The notes: generated by a model not told the origin, from the letters alone. 34,629 nucleotides of DNA from SIG307 sp964545045 (GCA_964545045.1 CAZJEN010000030.1:1-34629); one strand, 5' to 3'. Positions 22,145-30,072 are shown, counted from the first letter of the stretch. Translations and numbers: made by a program.

Positions 22145-23485
22145 ATGGCATTTGACAGCCTTTCGGAAAAACTGCAAGGGATTTTCAAGAATCTGCGAGG
22201 CAAGGGACGTCTTTCCGAAGCAGATGTAAAGGCCGCTTTGAAAGAGGTTAAGATGGCTCTTTTGGAGGCTGACGTAAACTTCCGTGTAGTAAAGAATTTT
22301 GTAAAAACTGTAGAAGAACGTGCCATCGGACAGGATGTTTTGAACAGCCTGACACCGGGGCAGATGGTTATAAAGATTGTAAACGAGGAAATGGTTTCCT
22401 TACTCGGTTCCGAGACTACGGAGCTGACGTTTTTACCGGGCAACGAAATCACCGTCATTATGATGTGCGGTTTGCAGGGTGCCGGTAAGACCACCATGGC
22501 AGCAAAGCTTGCGGGGCAGTTTAAGAGCAAAGGAAAGCGTCCGCTTCTCGTAGCCTGCGACGTATATCGTCCGGCAGCTATCGATCAGCTCATCATTAAC
22601 GGTGAGAAGGTTGGTGTTCCGGTGTTTACCATGGGAGACAAGAACAACCCGGTAGACATTGCTAAGGCAGCTTTGGAGCATGCAAAGAAGAATAACAATA
22701 ACGTAGTTTTGGTAGATACCGCCGGACGTCTTCATATTGATGAAGTGCTGATGGAGGAATTGAAGCAGATAAAGGAAGCATTGAATGTTACGAACACATT
22801 GCTTACCGTAGATGCCATGACTGGTCAGGATGCGGTTAACGTGGCAGAGACTTTCGAAAAAGAAATCGGAATTACCGGCGTTATCATTACGAAGCTTGAC
22901 GGTGATACCCGAGGCGGTGCGGCACTTTCCATCCGTGCGGTAACCGGACGTCCGATTTTGTTTGCGGGTACCGGCGAGAAGCTCACCGATGTGGAGCAGT
23001 TCCATCCGGACCGTATGGCTTCCCGTATTTTAGGTATGGGTGATATTCTTACCCTTATCGATAAGGCGCAGGCTGAGTTTGATATGGACAAAGCCAAAGA
23101 GATGGAGAAGAAGTTAAAGAAGGCAGAGTTCGACTTTAACGATTTGTTGGAACAGACCGAGAACATGAAGAAGATGGGCGGTATTAATTCCATCATGAGT
23201 ATGCTTCCCGGTGTAGGCAGTCAGTTAAAGGGCGTGGAATTAAACGACGACATGTTTAAGGGCATGATTGCGATTATCCGGTCCATGACGCCGGAGGAGC
23301 GTTCCAACCCGGCACTTTTGAATCCTTCCCGGAAACGCAGAATTGCGGCAGGCGCAGGCGTGGATATTTCCGAAGTGAACCGCCTTGTAAAGCAGGTGGA
23401 AGGTCAGAAGAAGATGATGAAGCAGCTTTCCGGTATGATGGGAGGCAAAGGAAGACGGGGCTTTAAAATGCCGTTTGGGTTTTAA
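22145..23485 (+). CDS. ffh: Signal recognition particle protein Ffh (SRP54)
   Basis: 446 residues. GTPase that, with the 4.5S/SRP RNA, targets nascent membrane proteins to FtsY and SecYEG. N domain (about 1-85), then the G domain with GLQGAGKTTMAAKL (P-loop), LVDTAGRL (G3), TKLDGDTRGGAA (G4 and the family insertion) and FAGTGEKLTDVEQFHPDRMASRILGMGD closing loop. The methionine-rich M domain (about 300-446) binds signal peptides and RNA and ends in GKGRRGFKMPFGF. The ATG follows AAGGAGGAG. Directly behind ylxM in the same operon. Confidence 0.97.
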   Translation: MAFDSLSEKLQGIFKNLRGKGRLSEADVKAALKEVKMALLEADVNFRVVKNFVKTVEERAIGQDVLNSLTPGQMVIKIVNEEMVSLLGSETTELTFLPGNEITVIMMCGLQGAGKTTMAAKLAGQFKSKGKRPLLVACDVYRPAAIDQLIINGEKVGVPVFTMGDKNNPVDIAKAALEHAKKNNNNVVLVDTAGRLHIDEVLMEELKQIKEALNVTNTLLTVDAMTGQDAVNVAETFEKEIGITGVIITKLDGDTRGGAALSIRAVTGRPILFAGTGEKLTDVEQFHPDRMASRILGMGDILTLIDKAQAEFDMDKAKEMEKKLKKAEFDFNDLLEQTENMKKMGGINSIMSMLPGVGSQLKGVELNDDMFKGMIAIIRSMTPEERSNPALLNPSRKRRIAAGAGVDISEVNRLVKQVEGQKKMMKQLSGMMGGKGRRGFKMPFGF

Positions 23486-23523
23486 AGATACATGTAAACC
23501 AAGTTCAAGGAGGTGAAATTAAA

Positions 23524-23769
23524 ATGGCAGTAAAGATGAGATTAAAGAGAATGGGTCAGAAGAAGGCACCTTTCTATAGAATCGTTGTTGCAGATTCCAG
23601 ATCTCCGCGTGATGGTAGATTCATCGAGGAAATCGGTATCTACGATCCGACCAAGGAGCCGAGCGTTTTCAACGTAAACGAGGAGGCTGCAAAGAAGTGG
23701 CTTGCTGACGGCGCACAGCCGACCGAGACCGTTGCTAAGTTATTAAAGAAGGCCGGTATCGAGAAGTAA
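23524..23769 (+). CDS. rpsP: 30S ribosomal protein S16
   Basis: 81 residues, standard length. Family features are MAVKMRLKRMGQKKAPFYRIVVADSRSPRDGRFIEE and the segment YDPTKEPSVFNVNEEAAKKWLADGAQPTETV. S16 is an early-binding assembly protein of the 30S body. A strong ribosome site (CAAGGAGG) precedes the ATG. Order ffh-rpsP-khpA-rimM-trmD-rplS is conserved in Firmicutes. Confidence 0.97.
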   Translation: MAVKMRLKRMGQKKAPFYRIVVADSRSPRDGRFIEEIGIYDPTKEPSVFNVNEEAAKKWLADGAQPTETVAKLLKKAGIEK

Positions 23770-23820
23770 GAATAGGATGTGCGGGTACGGCAGTATCCGG
23801 AAAGGGCAAGGTGTGTAGTA

Positions 23821-24051
23821 ATGAAAGAGTTAGTTAGAGTTATTGCTATGGCACTTGTAGATCATCCGGAGGCAGTCGAGGTGACCGAGAAGGAAACCGA
23901 GAAGTCGATTGTCGTCGAGTTGCGTGTGGCACCGGAAGATATGGGTAAGGTAATCGGCAAACAGGGCCGTATTGCCAAGGCTATCCGTACTGTGGTAAAG
24001 TCCGCAGCTGCCGGAGACGACAAAAAAGTAGTCGTTGAAATACTACAATAA
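23821..24051 (+). CDS. khpA: KH-domain RNA-binding protein KhpA
   Basis: 76 residues, one KH domain with the GxxG-type loop VIGKQGRIAKAIR. KhpA forms a dimer with KhpB/Jag and binds many RNAs, affecting cell elongation and division in streptococci and other Firmicutes (family knowledge). The ATG at 23821 with AAGGTG 6 bp upstream gives the standard length; an open frame back to 23779 is not supported. Start MKELVRVIAMALVDHPEAV is typical. Confidence 0.94.
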   Translation: MKELVRVIAMALVDHPEAVEVTEKETEKSIVVELRVAPEDMGKVIGKQGRIAKAIRTVVKSAAAGDDKKVVVEILQ

Positions 24052-24064
24052 TGCCAATACAGAG

Positions 24065-24156
24065 GGCTGTTTAGTCTGATGGGACGGTGAGTGCCGGCCG
24101 TCGGGTTAAGCAGCCTTTTGGGGTTCTTATGTGGACGGTAAATCCGCCGTAAGGCG
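24065..24156 (+). other. Structured intercistronic RNA between khpA and rimM
   Basis: GGCTGTTTA (24065-24073) pairs with TAAGCAGCC (24107-24115) with one G-U pair. Inside it GACGG (24083-24087) pairs with CCGTC (24098-24102). TTTT follows. A second hairpin, CCGCC-GTAA-GGCGG, lies at 24144-24156 with a GNRA-type loop. It could be a partial terminator or a processing or stabilising element that lowers expression of downstream genes. No known RNA family recognised. Confidence 0.5.
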
Positions 24157-24195
24157 GTTTGGAATAGAATGAGAATGAACGATAAGGAGTACAAA

Positions 24196-24711
24196 ATGGA
24201 TAAAGACACAATGCTTCGTGTGGGCGTGATTACGACGACCCACGGCGTCCGGGGTGAGGTAAAGGTGTTTCCGACCACTGACGACGCAAGACGTTTCAAA
24301 AAGTTAAAAAAAGCTTACTTGGATTTGGGGAGAGAGTTGCTTCCGGTGACCGTAGAGGGCGTGAAGTTCTTTAAGCAGATGGTTATCGTGAAGTTTAAGG
24401 AAATCAATGATATGGACAAGGCGGCGACTTATCGCAATAAAGACATTTTGATTGACCGTGAGGATGCGATGCCGCTGGCGGAGAATGAGTTTTATATCTG
24501 TGACTTAATCGGTCTTAAGGTCATTACCGACGAGGGCGAAGAGTTAGGCGTACTCAGCGAGGTGCTGCAGACCGGAGCCAATGATGTATTTGAGGTGACT
24601 CTGCCGAACAAGGAGACCGCGTTGATTCCGTATATCGAGGATTGCGTGAAGGAGATTTCCTTGGAAGAAGGGAAGGTAATCGTGCATATCTTGCCGGGAT
24701 TGTTGGATTAA
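24196..24711 (+). CDS. rimM: Ribosome maturation factor RimM
   Basis: 171 residues. Binds S19 and assists maturation of the 30S head. N-terminal RimM barrel: LRVGVITTTHGVRGEVKVFPTTDD; C-terminal PRC-barrel: FYICDLIGLKVITDEGEELG and the conserved end NKETALIPYIEDCVKEISLEEGKVIVHILPGLLD. The ATG at 24196 has AAGGAG 6 bp upstream; the in-frame ATG at 24169 would add nine residues ahead of that ribosome site and is less likely. Confidence 0.95.
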   Translation: MDKDTMLRVGVITTTHGVRGEVKVFPTTDDARRFKKLKKAYLDLGRELLPVTVEGVKFFKQMVIVKFKEINDMDKAATYRNKDILIDREDAMPLAENEFYICDLIGLKVITDEGEELGVLSEVLQTGANDVFEVTLPNKETALIPYIEDCVKEISLEEGKVIVHILPGLLD

Positions 24712-24717
24712 TAATGG

Positions 24718-24746
24718 AAAGGTCTTGCGAAAGCAAGGCCTTTAAT
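24718..24746 (+). terminator. Hairpin after rimM, probable weak terminator
   Basis: AAAGGTCTTGC and GCAAGGCCTTT form an 11-bp stem with one G-U pair and a GAAA tetraloop. Only a short T-rich end (TTTAATT) follows, so termination may be partial. It separates rimM from the inserted EcsC-family gene. Confidence 0.6.
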
Positions 24747-24782
24747 TAGAGAAAGTCGAATGGTTGTGGGAGGTAGAACAGA

Positions 24783-25583
24783 ATGGTATCAAAGAAGAGT
24801 GCAGTGGATATAGAATGGGCGCAGTTTCAGAAAAAAGAGCAGAAGTTTTTGGCAAACCGCGGGGAAAAGAAGGATACTTTTCTGAACAAGAAGCTGGAGG
24901 ATAAGGTGCCGGAAAAGCTGCAGGGGACGTTAGATACTGCCTTTGCAAAAGCTTTTGCTAAGATTTTTGAAAAGGGCACGGGCGTCATTGAGAAGACCTA
25001 TAAGAAGGATGAACTGCAAAAAAGCTTTATGATTAACGAATATGCGGATGAGGTATGGCAGACCAGGGGTTCACTAAAGGTTTTTGAAAAGAAAGCAGAG
25101 AAAGCAGGCTGGTTGAATATGCTGATGTCCGGTGCGGCCGGCATCGGCATGGGAGCCTTTGGTGTAGGAATTCCGGATATTGCTTTGTTTGTGGGCTTTG
25201 TTTTGCGAAGTGTGTACGAGATTGCGTTGGATTTCGGCTACGAGTATGAGAGTGAGGCAGAACGGCGTTTTATTCTTATGATTATCGAAGGGGCGGTAGC
25301 ATACGGAGAGGATTTGCGCCGGATTGACGAGCGGATAAATGCTTACATAGAATGGAATGAAGTGCCGTTGGGCTATAACGAAAAACAGCAGATAGAGCAG
25401 ACAGCCGCAGGGCTTTCTAAGGAATTGCTGTATATGAAATTCTTACAGGGAATTCCGATTGTGGGTGCTGTGGGAGGGGCCTACGACGTGGTGTACTTGA
25501 AGAAAATCACGGAGTATGCCAACCTGAAATACAAGAAACGATTTTTGATGAAAAAGAAAAACGAGATAGTGATTAATGGATAA
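24783..25583 (+). CDS. EcsC family protein
   Basis: 266 residues. Resembles the EcsC protein family, whose function is poorly defined; the name comes from the third gene of the B. subtilis ecs ABC-transporter locus. Seen here: a basic, helical N-terminal part (about 1-110), a glycine-rich hydrophobic stretch MSGAAGIGMGAFGVGIPDIA followed by LFVGFVLRSVYEIALDFGYEYESEAERRF (about 115-165), then a second amphipathic region with GIPIVGAVGGAYDVVYL near the C-terminus. These paired glycine-rich segments suggest peripheral or monotopic membrane association. The ATG follows GTGGGAGGT. It is an insert in the conserved rimM-trmD order, isolated by a hairpin before and a strong promoter after. Confidence 0.75.
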   Translation: MVSKKSAVDIEWAQFQKKEQKFLANRGEKKDTFLNKKLEDKVPEKLQGTLDTAFAKAFAKIFEKGTGVIEKTYKKDELQKSFMINEYADEVWQTRGSLKVFEKKAEKAGWLNMLMSGAAGIGMGAFGVGIPDIALFVGFVLRSVYEIALDFGYEYESEAERRFILMIIEGAVAYGEDLRRIDERINAYIEWNEVPLGYNEKQQIEQTAAGLSKELLYMKFLQGIPIVGAVGGAYDVVYLKKITEYANLKYKKRFLMKKKNEIVING

Positions 25584-25633
25584 AACAAGTAGAGCGTACA
25601 AACGGAGTGTTTGATTTGAAATAATGTATTTCA

Positions 25634-25662
25634 TTGACATGCCTGAACATGGGTAGTATAAT
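25634..25662 (+). promoter_or_regulatory. Consensus promoter upstream of trmD
   Basis: TTGACA (25634-25639) and TATAAT (25657-25662) with a 17-bp spacer, a perfect sigma-A promoter. The leader of about 80 nt up to trmD shows no clear hairpin. It gives trmD and the following genes independent transcription. Confidence 0.9.
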
Positions 25663-25749
25663 TATTTTGAACAATATGTCACAATTAAGACATGAAAACG
25701 GATGAAATAAGCCGCGGAATCACGAAGAAAATCGGAAAGAGGTCAAGTA

Positions 25750-26571
25750 ATGAATTTTTATGTAATGACGCTATTCCCTGACATGGTAGAGCAGGGCTTG
25801 AATACCAGTATTATCGGCCGGGCGACGGAAAAAGGCTTGCTGTCTATTAAGGCAGTGGACATCCGGGCTTTTTCCCAGGATAAGCACAAAAGGGTGGATG
25901 ATTACCCGTACGGCGGAGGTGCCGGAATGGTGATGGCTCCGGACCCGGTGGTAAAGACCTGTGCCTATGTAAAGAGTCTGATTCCGGAGGAACGCAGGGA
26001 GAAGACAAAGGTTGTCTATTTGACGCCTCAGGGAGAGACCTTTACCCAGAAAAAAGCAGAGGAATGGGCTAAGGAAGAGGATTTGATTTTTCTGTGCGGT
26101 CATTACGAGGGCATTGACGAGAGAGCTCTTGAAATGGTAGTGACGGATATGGTGTCTGCAGGCGATTATGTGCTGACCGGCGGGGAGCTTCCGGCCATGA
26201 TGATGATTGATGCGGTGTCCCGTTTGGTGCCGGGGGTGCTGAATAACGAAGCGTCTGCGGAGTTTGAGAGCTTTCAGGACAATCTTTTGGAGTATCCGCA
26301 GTATACGAGACCGGAGGAGTACGAAGGACGGAAGGTGCCGGAGGTGCTTTTATCTGGCCATCATGCCAATATAGAGAAGTGGCGCAGAGAGAAGTCTATC
26401 GAACGGACCTTGGCGGCACGGCCGGATTTGCTTGCGGATGCGGTGTTGTCGAAGAAGGAGAAGCAGTACCTGGAGCGGTTGCTTGAGGAAAAAAGACGGA
26501 CAGAAGAAACTGCAGCAGATGCAGAGGGGAAGGCTTCGGACAATGAAGCAGAAAGCGACCACACGAAATAG
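25750..26571 (+). CDS. trmD: tRNA (guanine(37)-N1)-methyltransferase TrmD
   Basis: 273 residues. Methylates G37 next to the anticodon with S-adenosylmethionine and prevents +1 frameshifting. The SPOUT trefoil knot is visible in LCGHYEGIDERALEMVV and DYVLTGGELPAMMMIDAVSRLVPGVL. The conserved start MNFYVMTLFPDMVEQGLNTSIIGRA and RVDDYPYGGGAGMVM complete the identification. The C-terminus carries about 30 extra residues of charged low-complexity sequence (ending EAESDHTK) beyond the usual length of about 240. The ATG follows AAAGAGGTCAAG. Confidence 0.96.
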   Translation: MNFYVMTLFPDMVEQGLNTSIIGRATEKGLLSIKAVDIRAFSQDKHKRVDDYPYGGGAGMVMAPDPVVKTCAYVKSLIPEERREKTKVVYLTPQGETFTQKKAEEWAKEEDLIFLCGHYEGIDERALEMVVTDMVSAGDYVLTGGELPAMMMIDAVSRLVPGVLNNEASAEFESFQDNLLEYPQYTRPEEYEGRKVPEVLLSGHHANIEKWRREKSIERTLAARPDLLADAVLSKKEKQYLERLLEEKRRTEETAADAEGKASDNEAESDHTK

Positions 26572-26602
26572 TCAGAAATAAAAGAGATACAGGAGATTTA
26601 CC

Positions 26603-27556
26603 ATGGATTTCTATTTTGCCCCGATGGAAGGAATCACGGGCCATATTTACAGACGGGCGTTTCACAAATATTTTCCGGCGCCGGACAAGTACTTTACGCC
26701 CTTTATTTCTCCGGACGGAAATAAAATTTTACGAAATAAAGAAAAGCGGGATGTGCTGCCGGAGAATAATGCAGGAATGCAGGTGGTACCGCAGATTATT
26801 ACGAACCGTGCGGATTATTTTTTGATGGCGGCGGAATATTTAAAGAGTGAGTACGGATATACGGAAGAGAATTTGAATCTCGGATGCCCGTCGGGAACGG
26901 TGGTAACGAAAGGAAAAGGCTCCGGATTTTTAAGTCGCTTGGATGAGTTGGAGCGATTTTTTGATGAGGTATTTGAAAAATGCAGTTTAGAGGTGTCCGT
27001 AAAAACCAGAGTCGGTCGGAATGATGCAGAGGACTGGGAACGGATTTTGGAATTGTTTCGCAAGTATCCGATAAAGGAGCTGACGGTACATCCGCGGATT
27101 CAAAAGGATTTTTACAAGGGGCAGGTGCGGATGGAGAACTTTGCCCATGCGTATGAGAATTGGGAACGCCCTCTTTGTTATAACGGAGATATTTTTACCA
27201 AGGAGAGCTACGAGAAGCTTGTAACACGTTTTCCAAAGCTTAGTTGTGTTATGTTGGGGCGCGGTCTGTTAAGTGACCCGTATCTCATCGGACGCTTACG
27301 AGGGGAAGCACTGCCTACGGAAGCGGTACGTAGGGATACCATTCGTGCGTTTCATGAGCAGTTGATGACAGAATACGGTGAGGTGTTGTCCTCTGACCGG
27401 GATTTGATATATAAAATGAAAGAGCTTTGGTTTTACCTGTTGGACAGCTTCGAGGATAGTGAGAAAGCAAGAAAGCAGATTCGTAAATGCGAGAAGCTGA
27501 GTGAATATAAAATGATTGTAGAGCATCTCTTTCGGGAAAACAAGCTTGTAGATTAG
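26603..27556 (+). CDS. tRNA-dihydrouridine synthase family protein
   Basis: 317 residues, FMN-dependent Dus family. The N-terminal FAPMEGITGHIYRRAF is the flavin-binding start, and NLGCPSGTV carries the catalytic cysteine Cys95. The barrel continues with VKTRVGRNDAEDW, ELTVHPRIQKDFYKG and the flavin phosphate-binding VMLGRGLLSDPYLI. It reduces uridine to dihydrouridine in the tRNA D-loop or variable region. Which position cannot be assigned, since DusB-like Firmicutes enzymes differ and this one is a shorter divergent type. It begins 31 bp after trmD and probably shares its transcript. Confidence 0.88.
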   Translation: MDFYFAPMEGITGHIYRRAFHKYFPAPDKYFTPFISPDGNKILRNKEKRDVLPENNAGMQVVPQIITNRADYFLMAAEYLKSEYGYTEENLNLGCPSGTVVTKGKGSGFLSRLDELERFFDEVFEKCSLEVSVKTRVGRNDAEDWERILELFRKYPIKELTVHPRIQKDFYKGQVRMENFAHAYENWERPLCYNGDIFTKESYEKLVTRFPKLSCVMLGRGLLSDPYLIGRLRGEALPTEAVRRDTIRAFHEQLMTEYGEVLSSDRDLIYKMKELWFYLLDSFEDSEKARKQIRKCEKLSEYKMIVEHLFRENKLVD

Positions 27557-27596
27557 AAGAACTACCTTTATCGATCATACGAGGGGAGGTAATACT

Positions 27597-28331
27597 GTGA
27601 AGATTGATATGCAGAAGGCTTTGGCAAAGATTGAGTTTGAAAACCGGGAAGACAATCGGTTTCATACTCCCTATGACAAAGAGGTTGAGTTTTATCAGAG
27701 CATCAAGATGGGAAACGTAGAGGAAACATTGGCACTTATGAAACCCTTCAGCAGCGACGGTATGGGCGTATTAAGTGAGGATAAGATGCGCAATATGAAA
27801 TATCATCTGATTATTACCATTGCCTTTATTACACGGTATTGTATTGAGGGCGGTATGGAAATGGAGGAGGCCTACAACCGCAGTGATATTTACATTCAGC
27901 GTATCGATAAGATGCAGACGGAAGAGGAGATTACATCCATTCACCGGGAACTGGTAGAGGCTTATGCCAAACGTATGCGTTCTATTCGGAAAAAGACCAT
28001 GTATTCCAAGGCAATTATTGTTTCTCTTGAGTACATTTATTCTCATTTGCATACAAAGATTACGCTGGCGGAGCTGGCGGAGGAAACAAAACTCAGTCCG
28101 ACTTATTTATCGAAGTTGTTTCATAAGGAGGTAGGCATTTCTGTTTCACAATATATTATGCAAAAGCGCATCGAGGCGGCTGAGAAGATGCTCCGCTATA
28201 CGGAGTTTTCTTCGGCGGAGATAGCATCCAGTCTTTGCTTTTGTTCGGAAAGTCACTTTATTTCCATGTTTAAGCGATATGTAAAGGTGACTCCGAGAGA
28301 ATATAGGGAGCAGCAATTCCATGCACGTTAA
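27597..28331 (+). CDS. AraC-family transcriptional regulator
   Basis: 244 residues, starting at GTG 27597 with GGGGAGG upstream. The C-terminal AraC domain (about 140-238) has a first helix-turn-helix ITLAELAEETKLSPTYLSKLF and a second SSAEIASSLCFCSESHFISMF, ending in the usual KVTPREYREQ. The N-terminal half (about 1-130) is helical, with no cupin sugar-binding motif. It resembles the helical linker regions of YesN-like regulators, so the ligand is unknown. Its position just before a GH5 glycanase with a 130-bp intergenic region suggests it regulates that gene. Confidence 0.88.
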   Translation: MKIDMQKALAKIEFENREDNRFHTPYDKEVEFYQSIKMGNVEETLALMKPFSSDGMGVLSEDKMRNMKYHLIITIAFITRYCIEGGMEMEEAYNRSDIYIQRIDKMQTEEEITSIHRELVEAYAKRMRSIRKKTMYSKAIIVSLEYIYSHLHTKITLAELAEETKLSPTYLSKLFHKEVGISVSQYIMQKRIEAAEKMLRYTEFSSAEIASSLCFCSESHFISMFKRYVKVTPREYREQQFHAR

Positions 28332-28462
28332 TTCTTTGATAGTTTTGTTTTTTAATTATAACATATAGATGATAAAAAGAGTAAATGCGTGATATGCTTT
28401 TTTTGAAATTAGTGATAGACTCAAGATAACAAATCGTATAAGCGATGTAAGGAGGATATTTT

Positions 28463-29413
28463 ATGAGAGAATTAGTTGGATTCAAAAAGGGTGTTGATCT
28501 CGGCGGCTGGTTGTCCCAGTGCGACTACAGTCAGGAAAGACTGGATCATTTTATTGAAGAGCCGGATTTTGCGAAAATTGCTTCCTGGGGGGCTGACCAT
28601 GTGAGATTGCCATTTGACTATAATATTGTACAGGCAGAAGACGGCAGCTTTATCGAGGACGGTTTTGAAAGAATCGCAAAGGCGATTGCTTGGTCAAAGA
28701 AGAACGGCTTGAATATTGTTTTGGATTTACATAAGACCAAGGGCTTTTCTTTTGACGCAGCACATATGGAAAGCGGATTTTTTGACAGTGAAAAGCTTCA
28801 GGACGAGTTCTATGCTCTTTGGGAAGAGATGGCAAAGCGTTTCGGAAATGATCCGGAGCATGTGGCTCTTGAGCTTTTAAACGAAATTACGGACCAGTCC
28901 TTTATTGATGCTTGGAACCGTATTTCCACCGAATGTATTAAGAGAATCCGCAAGGTTGCACCGGAGGTTAAGATTTTAGTGGGCAGCTACTGGAATAATG
29001 CACCGGAGGCAGTGAAGGATTTGGTGGCTCCGGCAGATGAAAATGTTATTTTCAATATGCATTGCTATGATCCGCTTAAGTTTACCCATCAAGGTGCTAC
29101 CTGGACTGATATGATTGTTCCGGAAGAGCGTTTTGCATTTGAAGAGTTTGATATTACAAAGGAATATTTTAAGGAGCGTTTTGCTTCCGCAATCGAAACC
29201 GCTGAAAAGTACAACTCCCCGTTATATTGCGGTGAGTACGGTGTTATCGACAGAGTTTCTCCGGAAGATACGGTGAAGTGGTACAAGGCAATTCACGAAG
29301 CCTTTGAAGAATTGGGCATCGGCAGAAGTGCATGGAGCTATAAGGAGATGGATTTCGGCTTATCCGATGAGCGCTTGAGCGGCGTGATTGAGGAGCTTGT
29401 AAAGTATTTGTAA
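28463..29413 (+). CDS. GH5-family glycoside hydrolase (cellulase/endoglucanase type), cytoplasmic
   Basis: 316 residues, GH5 fold of clan A. The acid/base is Glu141 in LELLNEI and the nucleophile Glu258 in YCGEYGV. The opening KKGVDLGGWLSQ, WGADHVRLPFDY, NIVLDLHKTKG and NMHCYDPLKFTHQG are also typical. There is no signal peptide or anchor, so the enzyme should act in the cytoplasm on imported beta-glucan or mannan oligosaccharides rather than on polymer. The ATG follows GTAAGGAGG. The 28332-28462 spacer is AT-rich with only a weak promoter-like element (TTGAAA at 28403). With the AraC regulator upstream it forms a small sugar cassette inserted into the ribosomal block. Confidence 0.9.
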   Translation: MRELVGFKKGVDLGGWLSQCDYSQERLDHFIEEPDFAKIASWGADHVRLPFDYNIVQAEDGSFIEDGFERIAKAIAWSKKNGLNIVLDLHKTKGFSFDAAHMESGFFDSEKLQDEFYALWEEMAKRFGNDPEHVALELLNEITDQSFIDAWNRISTECIKRIRKVAPEVKILVGSYWNNAPEAVKDLVAPADENVIFNMHCYDPLKFTHQGATWTDMIVPEERFAFEEFDITKEYFKERFASAIETAEKYNSPLYCGEYGVIDRVSPEDTVKWYKAIHEAFEELGIGRSAWSYKEMDFGLSDERLSGVIEELVKYL

Positions 29414-29420
29414 AAAATGC

Positions 29421-29449
29421 TTGCATTCCGTCTAAAACTATGGTATAAT
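29421..29449 (+). promoter_or_regulatory. Promoter of rplS
   Basis: TTGCAT (29421-29426) and TATAAT (29444-29449) with a 17-bp spacer and a TGG extension before the -10. Predicted start near 29456. Confidence 0.8.
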
Positions 29450-29455
29450 CTTCGA

Positions 29456-29518
29456 TTGTGAGACAAGATGTTCCGCTGTACCGCACTCGGTAGTAAGAAT
29501 GTCCATATTTTTAAGGAG
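29456..29518 (+). ncRNA. Candidate ribosomal protein L19 leader RNA
   Basis: The rplS leader can fold with GACA (29462) pairing TGTC (29500) around an inner hairpin TACCG-CACT-CGGTA (29479-29492), just upstream of AAGGAGG. Position and size match the L19 leader described in low-GC Gram-positives, an autoregulatory binding site for L19. I judged it by position and fold only. Confidence 0.5.
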
Positions 29519-29527
29519 GTCGCAAGC

Positions 29528-29875
29528 ATGAACGACATTATTAAGAACATTGAAGCAGCTCAGTTAAAGGCAGAGGTTACCGAGTTTAACGTAGGTGATA
29601 CCGTACGTGTACACGCAAAGGTAAAAGAGGGTAACCGCGAGCGTATCCAGATTTTCGAGGGAACCGTTTTAAAGAGACAGAACGGTGGCGCCAGAGAGAC
29701 CTTTACGGTAAGAAAGACATCCAACGGTGTTGGTGTTGAAAAGACTTGGCCGGTACATTCTCCGATCGTTGAGAAGATCGAAGTGATTCGTCGCGGTAAG
29801 GTTCGTAGAGCGAAGCTCAACTACTTACGTGACAGAGTTGGTAAGAAGGCAAAAGTTAAGGAACTTGTTAGATAA
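29528..29875 (+). CDS. rplS: 50S ribosomal protein L19
   Basis: 115 residues, standard length. The ATG at 29528 has AAGGAGG about 9 bp before it; the longer open frame from 29468 lies in the leader. Family motifs are FNVGDTVRVHAKVKEGNRERIQIFEGTVL, FTVRKTSNGVGVEKTWPVHSP and VRRAKLNYLRDRVGKKAKVKE. L19 lies at the 30S-50S interface. It is separated from trmD by three inserted genes and has its own promoter. Confidence 0.97.
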   Translation: MNDIIKNIEAAQLKAEVTEFNVGDTVRVHAKVKEGNRERIQIFEGTVLKRQNGGARETFTVRKTSNGVGVEKTWPVHSPIVEKIEVIRRGKVRRAKLNYLRDRVGKKAKVKELVR

Positions 29876-29885
29876 TAAGTTGACG

Positions 29886-29913
29886 AAAGGGACAATGCAA
29901 ATTGTCCCTTTTT
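29886..29913 (+). terminator. Intrinsic terminator of rplS
   Basis: AAAGGGACAAT and ATTGTCCCTTT form a perfect 11-bp stem with a GCAA tetraloop, followed by TT, 10 bp after the stop. Confidence 0.85.
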
Positions 29914-29915
29914 CC

Positions 29916-30048
29916 GTGTAGGCAAAGTGAGCGTGCGAGCAAACTGCGTGAGCTTGCTCATATGCAGTTGCGCAGTCACGCGAACGCGCCCACGACTGAG
30001 CGACTATGTCGCGAAGTCCGTGGGTGAGCGCGAAGCGAGTGCCTACAC
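29916..30048. repeat. 133-bp GC-rich palindromic element
   Basis: The ends are perfect 9-bp inverted repeats, GTGTAGGCA (29916-29924) and TGCCTACAC (30040-30048). Inside are at least two hairpins: AACTGC/GCAGTT enclosing TGAGC/GCTCA (about 29942-29970) and CCCACG-ACT/AGT-CCGTGGG enclosing GCGAC/GTCGC (about 29989-30025). Short GTGAGCG words recur near both ends. No coding frame and no T-run. It is a candidate miniature repeat element or a branched structured RNA. It leaves only 24 bp before lepB. Confidence 0.7.
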
Positions 30049-30072
30049 AGGTATAAAGGAAAGGGGGATACA

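Noticed and set aside
28332..28462. Promoter TTGAAA (28403) with GATAAC about 16 bp later for the GH5 gene
   Set aside because: The -10 match is poor; kept only as a weak possibility in the GH5 entry.
29468..29527. Upstream start for rplS
   Set aside because: It lies in the structured leader; L19 homologues start at 29528, behind a strong ribosome site.
29916..30048. CRISPR array or tRNA-like element
   Set aside because: The repeats are inverted, not regularly spaced direct repeats with unique spacers, and no acceptor or anticodon arms can be drawn.
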